NCBI GenBank assembly: GCA_947359465.1
Contig: OX375881.1
Coordinates: 76,035,914-76,099,913 of the forward strand
Direction: 5' to 3'
DNA length: 64,000 nucleotides
Source: Metellina segmentata
Lineage: Eukaryota; Arthropoda; Arachnida; Araneae; Tetragnathidae
Shown here: positions 12,336 to 23,642 of the stretch, piece after piece
Layout of the letters: every line of letters begins with the position of its first letter
How positions within the stretch are numbered: the first letter of the stretch is position 1
Position numbers and translations under genes: made by a program
Notes under the pieces: generated by a model
The model's database searches: none
The model's input: only the letters and a program-made list of their open reading frames with translations
What the model was told of the DNA's origin: nothing

Positions 12336-13012
12336 CAGCTTTAGTCTACGTTTTTCGCGGTGGCAACGGCCTTTGCGCTTTTTTTGTGTGGCTCGCTTCT
12401 GATGTTGACAAGGAAAGAATTATTTCATTTTTTTTTCTTTTTACAACGGAAAGTAACACGCTTTTGAAACACATGTGCAAACTTAAAAAAATATATACAG
12501 TCAGATATTTTATGAGCGTGGAATCATGCTACTGTCAGAAAGATGGCAAAAGGAATTGGACCAAACGGAGAATATAATTCAATAAAATATTTTTACACTA
12601 TAAGAACATCTTATTTAATTTATATTAAAAAAATACTTTCTGTGTGCAAACCGATAAAAATATGTAAAATACAACCTGAGACGGCATAATTAAAATGAAA
12701 GAAAATTCCACAACTGGCAAAAAATCATTGAAAGAACCAATGAAATCAAAGAAAATTTTTTTTAAAGACCAATGAAATCAGAGGATTGTTTAAAATTAAA
12801 AATAACCAATGGAATAAAAAAAAAATTCAAACGAACCATAAAATCAAACAACCGTTTAACGGAATTTGAAAGAACGCTCTAGAATATCAAAATGAAAATT
12901 TACGATTTCCGCCTACCGAGGTTACCTTAAACTGTCATAACTCTCTGCTAAAAGGGCGCCAAAAAAAAAGCGACAAGGCCATTGCCCCCTCCATAAACGT
13001 AGACTGAAGCTG
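12336..13012. mobile_element. Foldback miniature element, 677 bp
   Basis: The left end CAGCTTTAGTCTACGTTTTT pairs with the right end, which reads CAGCTTCAGTCTACGTTTAT on the other strand. The pairing continues for about 55 bp through a 'ggcaacggcctt' block and a T-run. The interior (about 12720-12860) has loosely repeated 'accaatgaaatcaaa' units. No transposase. Mirror-image short open frames in the two arms are simply the inverted repeats read from both sides. No clean target duplication was found, so the superfamily is open. Confidence 0.6.
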
Positions 13013-13556
13013 TAATCCTAAACTTGTTACAAAGTGTCACCAGTTTTGGGTAAGGGATAGTTTGTTTTTCTATTTGGATCACTTTGAAGTAACAGGACAG
13101 TTTGTTTCTATGAAACTGATCAAATTCAATTGACAAGATCTTGGATGATATCTTGTCGAGACACTTGGAGGGTTACCAAATCCCTCTTTTGCTCCTCCCT
13201 CATTTCTATATCACCCACTGACGATCAAATTCCTTGGCACACATTACCTGACAAAGTAACGAATTTGGTCGGTTTTCCACATACTGCAGCTAGGGTTGCC
13301 AGAAGATAAATATCGGAAAAAAGAACATTTGGTAAAATTATTTTTATAAAAGAGGACCCGAGAAGCACGATTTATTAGTGTATAACTGTTGGGAATAATT
13401 TTTGACGAATCTTAAATATATAAACCTTATATCTTAAATATATAATATCAGTTAGTACTGAAAGAAAATCTGCTAAACATCTACTTATGTATTTTCAAAA
13501 AAAAAATACTAAATGCGAAAACGAATTTACAATGAAAACACTGAACACATTTATTT

Positions 13557-13716
13557 AAGCCCAACTATGCACACATAATCGTGAAATTACACAAGTACTC
13601 ATTTCGCGCCATTTGCTATGGACATCTATGGAAAAAAATGTTTATTTTGTTTACTTGGTGTACTAAAAAATATATTTTAAAACAAAATAGACGTTACTGG
13701 ATACGACTATTTACTG
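13557..13716 (+). mobile_element. Fragment of the 2969-3391 Harbinger family
   Basis: Contains the central unit of that family ('catttcgcgccatttgc', 'cttacttggtgta', 'aatagacgttactggatac') but lacks both inverted-repeat ends. More diverged than the tandem units at 20828-21608. Confidence 0.65.
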
Positions 13717-13942
13717 ATTTTAGAGAGGAAGATTTTATACATGTTTTGTGGATTTACGAGAAAATCAAGAGAAGTTTTTTAATAACTTCCGAATGAAGTG
13801 TTCGATCATTTGACAAGCTTGCGGGAAAAATTACTGACGAGATTATGTCTCAAAATATATGAATGAGACTTACCTCCTATATAATTCTATATCCAAATGC
13901 ATCACTTGTTCAGAATTTAGATTAATATAATTGAACTGTAAT

Positions 13943-13944
<2 letters not shown>

Positions 13945-14012
<68 letters not shown>
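13945..14012. repeat. (AT)n microsatellite
   Basis: Uninterrupted AT dinucleotides for about 68 bp. The tyrosine-isoleucine frames across it are artefacts. Confidence 0.95.
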
Positions 14013-14016
<4 letters not shown>

Positions 14017-14187
14017 AACTTTATCACATAAACAAACACGGAAAAGGATAACTTAACAATGGGAAGAACCAATACAAATACTGGAAAACAGCAGAAGTAA
14101 GTAATACACCAATACATTATTATATTTAATCGAATTCTGATCAGCAATTATAATTGAGTTATCGACTTCGATTTAATTCTACAAAAT

Positions 14188-14290
14188 TACGTGGTATTGT
14201 TCTCGAATCTTTCCTTTAGGGGATTGTTCCAGGATCATCGTCAATAGCCCGTTGTGTTGCGCGAGTACGACGTTAATAGCAATTACCAAA
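14188..14290 (+). repeat. SINE 3' tail fragment
   Basis: Matches the last third of the SINE at 22573-22900 ('tctcgaatctttccttta', then 'gtacgacgttaat'). No head present. Confidence 0.6.
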
Positions 14291-14385
14291 TTACTAAAAT
14301 TATCTATTTAATTCTAACAAAAAAGGTGTCTAGGTTAGCAACGCGATTTCCTTGCAAACTAAGAAAGGCTGCGAATCTCCCGTCT

Positions 14386-15849
<1,464 letters not shown>

Positions 15850-16015
15850 GGAGGTAGGTATTTAATCAACGTCGCACTGGATCAACACAACGTGCTATTG
15901 GTGACGGTCCAGGATCAACCCCCGAAGGGAAAGATTCGAGAACATAACCACGTAATTTTGAACCACGGTTAGATGACGAGGCAACACCTAAGCTACTAGT
16001 CCATGGAAGTTGGTA
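15850..16015 (-). repeat. SINE body and tail fragment, reverse orientation
   Basis: Reads on the minus strand as the 3' half of the common SINE, from the 'aggcaacacct' region to the terminal 'cgacgttgattaaatacc'. Head missing. Confidence 0.65.
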
Positions 16016-16788
16016 ATATGTAAAAAATAAGTGTCTAATAATTTGGTCAGGAACATTTTTTTCTCGTTTTTCTTCTTTTGGGTCTTTTTGGCCTCATGAA
16101 ATCGAGTTACAGGGAGTATGCGAGGCCTTTGTGATTTTGGGGGTTATTGTTGTGGGGCCTTAGCAACCTGTGAATTGTAGACAGCGCTGGTACGATTCCT
16201 GTAACCCGTGTAAAAAGTAAAACCGTCAGTAAAACCGTGTCCATTGTTGAAGTCCATTTGATTGTCCTTTATTTGAAGTTGTCTGTGCTGTTTGACGCAG
16301 TTTGGCTAAATATGTCCCTTTCACCATAAAACTCAATGCAGCCAACCAACTAAACTTTGGACTATGCGTTATTGGGAACGCATGATGGTTTCCATGAGAG
16401 GGATTATCAGTGGTATCAAACAAACACGACGGAAGGAGATTTTTTTCTATTTCCATGTTGTCTTCATTAATGCATATCGGGGCTATCTTAAACTATTGCT
16501 TATCGCCATATCGTCATTTAATCAAATCAATTCCATCATAAAACCATTCCCAATTCACATTCTGAAATTTTTATTAACGAAGTGCTGTAAACATATCCGA
16601 TAAACAAGTCAAGTGACGTAACTTTTCGAATACATACAGGAAACTCTTTCCTTCTCAGAAACTCCATCGCCACCTACATTTAAGCTTGATTGAAAAGGCT
16701 CATGCTTACTGTTGCTTGAAAAGATGCAGAATTTCCTCTGAACACCTTTTTCGTCTTTATGTTTAGTCCTTAACAAGATTTATCTCAT
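16016..16788. other. Gene-free stretch
   Basis: Two overlapping frames of 76-79 residues on opposite strands (16226-16603) show no recognisable feature. No repeats identified. Confidence 0.35.
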
Positions 16789-18304
16789 ACTAGCAAAATA
16801 CCTGACCTTACTCGGTTTGAATTGGTTTACTCTAGATTGAAGAGATGATGTGAAAATATATAATGACTTACGTTTGTCGTAGAATAAAATAATATTTTAA
16901 CATCTTTCGCAATCTTTATAATTTCTACCACTTACGTAGGATACAAATCCCACACATGCATATTCATTCCTGTACATAATACATTTCACATACATCGCAC
17001 TCTTGCTGTATGACAAAGCTACAAAATGACGAAAGGTGACATTAAGGTTACTACTACAAAAGACGATTTTAAGGGAAATTTGGAATTCCCTTTCTTAAGT
17101 TCTTTTCATGTTCTACTCAGTTAATAAAAACGATGATTTACGGCGAGGGCTCTCGCACTCATAGTCATCAAAACAATTGTTTTTTCCTTGTGGCACTCTT
17201 GCATCCAGCATGCGACTTTGTGGAATTTCGCAATCTTCTCCTGTCATTACGACAAAGAATTTTTTAATGTTTGAAAAGTTCTAGTTCGGAATTTTTTAAA
17301 CATTACTATTCTTTCAATAATGGCATAAATACACTTACAATTTGCTTTATTCTGACTTACCTGCCACTTTAACTCGAATACTTTATGATTGTGTTGTGTG
17401 TGAGGTAAAAAACGCAATTTATTAAAATAATAAAAATTTAAAATATAACAAAATACAACACGAATTAAAACAAAATAAAAGATGTCGGGAAAAAGTTGTT
17501 CTAAAGATAATATTTTATGTTACCTTTGAATCTCTTAATCTTGCAGTTGCCACAACTTACAACTAAAAAGTGCACAAAATTTGGAAATGCGAAATTAATT
17601 CAGAGCGAAAGAAACGCGAGTTTCCGTTTTCTTCCCGTTCTTTGAAAAATATCGTCTGTCCAAAATATTCGGAAATCGTTTGCATTGCGCAAAGAATAAA
17701 AATAAAACTCGAAATAAATTAACTATCAGAGCTGAAATTCCATAAAAAAATATAATTTTGAAAAATAATTGTTTTTTAGCAGTACTAGAAAAGCAAATCA
17801 AAGTAATCGTAATACTCAATGTGTACATACCAATTTTTCCAAAACTACCAAATTATGGTTGATTTAAGTATACTTATTCAGGTGTTTTAGCATGAAATTC
17901 ATCTAAATATAACAATAAATTAATGTTTAATATTGTATTCAACTAAACTAATAGATAATGTAGATAATAAAACACATTGTAATCAAATATCTGGAATGAA
18001 ATTCATTCATGTGATGCTGCACAAACACAAAATCGAACATGGAAGAGAAAGACGGACAGACAGACTTTCGCAACCTAGTTCACTCACTAAATTAAGATAA
18101 GTACTCACTGAATGCAAATTTCCATGAAAATATATTAAATCGTGTGGACGTGTATAGGGCACATACATACAGACACCAAACGCACAAGAGGCGAATTTCG
18201 AATCAGAAGGGTCCAAAACAGAAAGAAAACGGTCCAAAACGGATAGAAATGGGTCGAAAATATTCAATGTACAAACAAACACCCCATTCTTATTCATATA
18301 AATT
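16789..18304 (+). repeat. Unclassified interspersed repeat, copy B (1.5 kb)
   Basis: Homologous to copy A at 6230-7935, same orientation, same opening 'actagcaaaatac'. It lacks the minisatellite and microsatellite expansions of copy A and so shows the likely ancestral layout. Its right end is followed within about 20 bp by the miniature element at 18324. Confidence 0.65.
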
Positions 18305-18323
18305 GTGCATACATGAATAATAA

Positions 18324-18905
18324 AAGGGTGTCCCAAAAAGATCAGTACAACTTCAAAAATTTATATAAAATAAAGAATACAGAAAAACTAGTTACAACAA
18401 TAGATAGAATAACTCAAAAAGTTTTTTCCACAGTGTGTTTCTGATTATAAATAGCGCTGCACAACACACAAGCGATTGTTAAAGGATTCATTTATTCGAA
18501 ATGGCGGATCCAGTGAAGAATGCTCAATGTGTCAAGTGGTTTGTCAAAACAAAATCCGATACTCAAATGCAAAGAAATTATGTGTTAAGATATGTAAAAT
18601 TGTTATGCTAAAGATTCTGTGTACCGAACAAAAGTTAACAGTGTCATGGAATTGAAACAACAAAAAAAAAGATCCAAACAGCTGTAGCTACTCTTGATGT
18701 TAGCATGCTGAAACGTTCGTGGATTGAATTGGAACATCGTATTGATATTCTTTGTGCTACGAAAGGATCTCATGTGGAAATTTACTAAGGTAGTAGAAAA
18801 TTTTTTTTTGAGTTATTCTATCTATTGTTGTCACTAGTTTTGCTGTAAGCCTTTTCTTTTTTTAAATAAATTTTTGAAGCTGTACGGATCTTTTTGGGAC
18901 ACCCT
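18324..18905 (+). mobile_element. Miniature mariner-like element with about 100-bp inverted repeats
   Basis: The left end (GGGTGTCCCAAAAAGATCAG) and right end are inverted copies over about 100 bp, including the shared block 'gacaacaatagatagaataa'. The interior still encodes both tips of a transposase: a start near 18501 with a helix-turn-helix-like segment (QCVKWFVKTKSDTQMQRNYV), then a short C-terminal tail near 18700-18788 (LKRSWIELEHRIDIL). The catalytic middle is gone. This is the layout of an internal-deletion derivative mobilised in trans by a full-length relative. Confidence 0.7.
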
Positions 18906-19329
18906 GTATATCAGAAGGGGCATTTTCTTTCTTGGTATTTGCTATAGAAGTGCTCAAAATGAAAATTTTGGGTTTGATAGAACTAAAAACAAAATAGGTA
19001 TTCACCAAGCGTTTGTGTTTAGCTACGATTTAAAACTCTGTACTGATTAATTCCACGACTCTTTTAAATACCATTTTGGTTTAGTTGTAGTCCATTATAC
19101 TAGAAATCCGCTCATCTAAAAGAAAGATACATACGAAGCTCATACGAAGCCTCCCAGTTATGATCTTCCAAAGAGTGACAACAATCTTCCCATTCCTCAA
19201 TTCGTTGGTTCCATGGAAGGTGGGACGAAGAAGAACATGCTCCCCCGGACATGTGATCCAAGAATTTCATTAAGATAACTGACGCGGAACAGCGGGATTG
19301 ATTCATTTATTGTCCGTTTGTAGTTCCAG
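18906..19329. other. Probable 5' intron or upstream region of the secreted-protein exon
   Basis: No frame on the plus strand. The last 35 bases are pyrimidine-rich and end in TTCCAG at 19329, a good splice acceptor for the exon that follows. Confidence 0.35.
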
Positions 19330-19342
19330 GAAATGATGATCG

Positions 19343-19477
19343 ATGTATTCCATCAGAAACTTCATCCTCTCAGCATTACTCTTCGTGACACTGGTCACAG
19401 CGGAAATAACGAAAACCATTACTCGCTTTTCCAACGGAGTTATTGTGATTGCGGACGAAGCCTTGGCGACGAGGAAC
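19343..19477 (+). CDS. Putative first coding exon of an unidentified secreted protein
   Basis: From the ATG at 19343 the frame encodes a short polar start (MYSIRN), a hydrophobic core (FILSALLFVTLV) and a small-residue cleavage site (VTA before E). That is a textbook signal peptide of about 20 residues, followed by 25 residues of presumed mature or propeptide sequence. The exon is bounded by a TTCCAG acceptor at 19328-19329 and a GTGAGT donor starting at 19478, leaving phase 0. A TGA just upstream in frame fixes this ATG as the start. Against it: two earlier ATGs in another frame (19333 and 19336) would compete in a scanning ribosome, and without splicing the frame stops after three more codons. 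No homolog recognised, and no downstream exon assigned. A pro-peptide exon of a peptide hormone or venom peptide is one possibility. Confidence 0.42.
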
Positions 19478-19900
19478 GTGAGTGTATGAAGGAAATCTCC
19501 AAAACAAGTTTCGAGAATCTTCTACCAACGGGAATTGTTATTCTGGAACGATAGAGAAAAAGGAACATGTACTCACCAACTCATCCCAAGCGTTAGCGCA
19601 AGGAATTGTTAGATAGATTTTTACGTAAAACAAATAGTTTCGTCACGTGAAGATTTGGTACTTATCGAGTTCTGCAAAGATTTCACAGCAAAGATATTGG
19701 GGTGATGCAAAAGTTCATCCCGTTTTTTGATGCTTGATGGAATTGCATTTCAAAGCCGAAGTGTTATCTACTTCACGCGTGTAAAGTTTTGTTGTTGTTT
19801 GAAAGAAGGAATTTCAGCGAGTACTTGGGGAAAGATCTTTTTTGTTTTTTAAACTTCACTAAGCATTAAGAATGGCAGAAAGTAAGGAGCATTTTCGACC
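19478..19900. other. Gene-free stretch (possible intron)
   Basis: No further exon of the upstream gene is evident before the Tc1 derivative at 19901. Confidence 0.3.
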
Positions 19901-20692
19901 TACACTCTATAACTCTATAACAAAAAAAAAAAAAAAACGACGCACCAAGAAGAAGTTGTCCGATTGCGATGAAAATTGATGGATGTGAATATGCTTAGAA
20001 AAACAAATAATTTAAATTTCACAACAATTGAATAAGTTATTGCAGAGTTTGACCGTTACAAAGTATGAAATCAATATGGCGTTGGTCCACCTCTGGCCTG
20101 GATGCAAGCTGTCCCCCGGCCTGGCGTAGACTGAAAAAGTTCCCAGACGGTGTCCTTCGGAATTTCTTGCCAAATTGTTTCCAACTGTATAAATGATCAA
20201 CATTCCGGGATGGTTGCAATCGCCTTCCCATAACGTCACAAATGTGCTGTATGGGGGAGTGATCAGTAAACCTAGCTGGCCAAGGAAGTGTTGGGAAAGC
20301 TTGAAGACAATTCACAGCAACATGTGCCGTGTGCGATTATATTGTTGAAAAATAAATACGGGGTGTCGCAAAAGGAACGGTAACACAAACGATCTTAAAA
20401 TGTCGTCTACGTACCGCTGTGCTGTTAGTGTACCAGAAATGTCTATCAAATTGGTGTTGCTATCAAAGGAGATGGCATTCCAGGCCATAACGCCCTGTTG
20501 TGGGCATGTGTGGCGTGCCATAGTTAGGGAAGGATCCCCACGCTGTTGCAGTTGTCGTCAGGACACAGTTGGTAATGGTACTCGTCATTAAAGACTATAC
20601 GTCTTAGCTCAGTCCCGTTCAAGTTGATAGAGCCCGGCACCACTATAACTCTGCACCTTATTGGTGCTTTATTTTTTTTTGTTATAGAATAC
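19901..20692 (-). mobile_element. Internally deleted Tc1-like element (family of 41613-44729)
   Basis: The left end reads 'ctctataacaaaaaaa' then 'cgacgcaccaagaaga', like the terminus at 41613. The right end (about 20661-20692) is a decayed inverted copy. The minus strand encodes the catalytic half of a Tc1 transposase with frameshifts; the conserved blocks can be matched to 41750-42375. The DNA-binding N-terminal part is deleted, so the catalytic block abuts the right terminus. Non-functional. Confidence 0.65.
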
Positions 20693-20753
20693 AGTTCCGA
20701 AAAGGCAAGAATGCTTCGTAGACACAAAAAAAGATATGCGTTGTGAAGGGAAA

Positions 20754-21833
20754 GGCCCGGTGCACACATCCGGTTTTTCAACGTGCAGAGCCACTGCGGC
20801 ACCGAAGCCCAACTATACACATAACCGTGAAATGACGCACGAACTCATTTCGCGCCATTTGCGATAAATATTCTATCGAAGAAAATGTGCTTATTTCGCT
20901 TACTTGGTGTAAAAAAAAAAGTATATTTTTAAACAAAATAGACGTTACTGGATACAACCATTTATTTATTATTATTTATATTCGTTAAATGACGCACGAA
21001 CTCATTTCGCGCCATTTGCGATAAATATTCTATCGAAGAAAACGTGCTTATTTCGCTTACTTGGTGTAAAAAAAAGTATATTTTGAAACAAAATAGACGT
21101 TATTGGATACAACCATTTATTAATTATTATTTATATTCGTGAAATGACGCACGAACTCATTTCGCGCCATTTGCGATAAATATTCTATCGAAGAAAACGT
21201 GCTTATTTCGCTTACTTGGTGTAAAAAAAAAGTATATTTTGAAACAAAATAGACGTTACTGGATACAACCATTTATTAATTATTATTTATATTCGTGAAA
21301 TGACGCACGAACTCATTTCGCGCCATTTGTGATAAATATTCTATCGAAGAAAATGTGCTTATTTCGCTTACTTGGTGTAAAAAAAAAAAGTATATTTTTA
21401 AACAAAATAGACGTTACTGGATACAACCATTTATTAATTATTATTTATATTCGTGAAATGACGCACGAACTCATTTCGCGCCATTTGCGATAAATATTCT
21501 ATCGAAGAAAACGTGCTTATTTCGCTTACTTGGTGTAAAAAAAAAGTATATTTTGAAACAAAATAGACGTTACTGGATACAACCATTTATTAATTATTAT
21601 TTATATTCCATTTGTTTATGAAAACAAGGTACTTCAAAACGAAGACTCATGTGCGGAAACCGTGCTGCGCCATGAGGAACTGCGGTACAAATTGCACGCA
21701 AGTTGGACGTGCGTCGCCCCAGCGGCGCTGAAGGCATGTGTGCACTGCTCCATTGGATCTAATGTGTCTCTGACCGCACTTGCGTTGCCGCAGCGGCGCC
21801 TCACGTTGAAAAACCGGATGTGTGCACCGGGCC
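20754..21833. mobile_element. Harbinger-type element with expanded internal array (copy 2)
   Basis: The terminal inverted repeats (GGCCCGGTGCACACATCCGG and its complement at the right) extend about 50 bp inward through 'tttttcaacgtg' into a GC-rich block. The right flank is TTA; the left flank has mutated. Compared with copy 1 (423 bp) it is 1080 bp, because the central unit is present about five times. No coding capacity. Confidence 0.75.
20828..21608 (+). repeat. Tandem array of about 155-bp units, five copies
   Basis: Units start near 20828, 20986, 21138, 21294 and 21453, each with 'aaatgacgcacgaactcatt', 'cttacttggtgt' plus an A-run of varying length, and 'gacgttactggatacaacca'. The copies are almost identical, implying recent amplification inside the transposon. 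Confidence 0.9.
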
Positions 21834-22572
21834 TTAGGGTGCCGTTGACCGTTCCACATACCGTAAGTGGTTCAGAAAGTTTCGTCACCTGGATCAGTTC
21901 CTTATTCAGAAACCTCAGAACTTCTATGAGCGCGGGATTATGCAGCTACCGGCTAGAGATGGAGAAAGGTCATTGAACAGAACGATACATACTATATCGA
22001 TTATATGTTCTTTTAGTATAAATAAAACAATTTTTCTTCAATATTTGTAAACAAAAAAACACGGGCCAAAGTTTTGCATCATAGCAATATGTTTGATCGT
22101 ACAGAAAAAGCTTGGAAACAGCAGATCATAGAATATATAACAAACTATAGAAACATCATTTGGTCGAAAGACTTCAAAAATTGATACATAAATCTAGTTA
22201 TCTCGTCGCAGGGAGCATTTGGTATTAAATTCCATAAAAAATATATCTTTGACGTTGCAGAAAACATTTGGGAACAGTCGATCAAGGAACGATACATTAA
22301 GAAACTAGTAGCAAAAGTATTATTTATTTAATGCCCATATTTCTTTCCAAACTTCTTGGAGTTATATATATTTTTTAAATTCAATAAAATACTGCCTATT
22401 GAAAGGACAGGAATTTCAATTTGTCTTCACTTGCTTTTAGATTTCATGTTTTATGGTGCAAGGTCCGTAAACGGACAATCGGTGACAAACGCAAGATGAT
22501 AAAAACTAAACTATCGAAACTAGCGTAAACCCAAAAGCAAAAGAACGAAAAATAGGATCACATAAAGAAGTT
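21834..22572. other. Gene-free stretch with a diverged direct duplication
   Basis: About 65 bp at 22089-22156 resembles 22247-22314 ('acagaaaaagcttggaaacag' against 'gcagaaaacatttgggaaca'). Both copies lie in plus-strand open frames, but neither has a convincing gene structure. Confidence 0.35.
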
Positions 22573-22900
22573 GCGCCGACCAAAAGGTCTGGTGGTTAAG
22601 GTATTAGCCACTTGATCGGAAGGTTCCTGGTTCGAATCTGGGTCAATGCATGGATATTTGTAAGAGTAGGGTGTAGAGGCAGCTGCTGCACCTTAAATCT
22701 GTCGTGACCGAAAGACCTCACACTGGGTTGATGTGGAAGTTGGTGTGGGTTGCTCAGTTGTTGTCTCGTCATCTGACTGTGGTTCAAAAAGACGTGGTGT
22801 TGTCCTCGGATCTTTCCCTTAGAGGATTGATCCCGGACCGTTGTCAATAACCCGTTGTGTTGCTCTAGTACGACGTTAATTAAAATTACCTTACCATCCA
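22573..22900 (+). repeat. tRNA-derived SINE, head type 2, near full length
   Basis: The head carries an A box (TGGTGGTTAAGG) and a near-consensus B box (GGTTCGAATCT at about 22629), the internal promoter of RNA polymerase III. The body has 'ttaaatctgtcgtgacc', then 'ctcatctgactgtggttc'-like and 'ctcggatctttccctta' blocks, and the tail is 'gtacgacgttaattaaa' plus a short (TTACC)n. The head resembles a tRNA but cannot form a mature tRNA over its full length. It serves here as the best reference copy for the family. Confidence 0.85.
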
Positions 22901-23324
22901 TATAAAGAATTTAATTCACATGCATAAAAACTCGAAAAATTGGAATTAGAACATTAGTGAAAATGTAGATCAATGAATCTTGTTGAATTCATACTAAATA
23001 TTTACGTGAGATTTCTAAAGCCAATGTCAACCGTATAACATTCTGTAAAATAGCAAAATTGCGTGTTATGATCATGTAACGAATATTTTTTCACAAATAG
23101 TACTATTTGGCATTCATCTGATAATCAAATATACTACAGTATGCTAATTTCGTTCGAACCCTCATGAGTGAGTTACAGGGATTTTAAATCTTCAGGATAC
23201 CAAATACAGAAATACATTCTTTTAACCCTCAGAGTCTCACCATACTTCGGTATTGTGTCCTATAGCTTTTTGCACATGACACGGTTGATGGCTAATTAAC
23301 CACACTTATTTGTTGAATATAATT

Positions 23325-23642
23325 TGGTAATTTTTTTAATTAACGTCGTACTATAGCAACGGGCTATTGACGACGGTCCGAGATTAATCCTTAAGGGAAA
23401 GTTCCGAGGACAACACCACGTCATTTTGAACTAAGTTCAGATGACGAGGCAACACCTGAGATGGTACCCCACTCTCCAAACTTCCACACCAACCCAACGT
23501 GAGGACTTTCGGCCACGACAGATTTAAGGTGCACCAGCCGCTTCTACACCATACGCGTACAAACATCCACGCCCGGACTCGGATTCGAACCAGGAACCTT
23601 CCGATCAAGTTGCTAACATCTTAACCACCAGACCGGTTGGTC
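23325..23642 (-). repeat. tRNA-derived SINE, head type 2, reverse orientation
   Basis: Full-length reverse copy. The head lies at the right (B box complement 'ggattcgaacc' at about 23580) and the tail at the left ('taattaacgtcgtac'). Apparent open frames across it are the repeat read by chance; related frames recur in the copy at 62510-62836. Confidence 0.85.

Noticed and set aside
20754..21833. Clustered repeats as a CRISPR-like array
   Set aside because: Units are about 155 bp, head to tail without variable spacers, inside a transposon with inverted ends.
22600..22650. tRNA gene (also at 23580, 57560 and 62775)
   Set aside because: A and B boxes are good, but the flanks do not complete an acceptor stem and the same head recurs attached to SINE bodies. 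They are SINE promoters, not tRNA genes.
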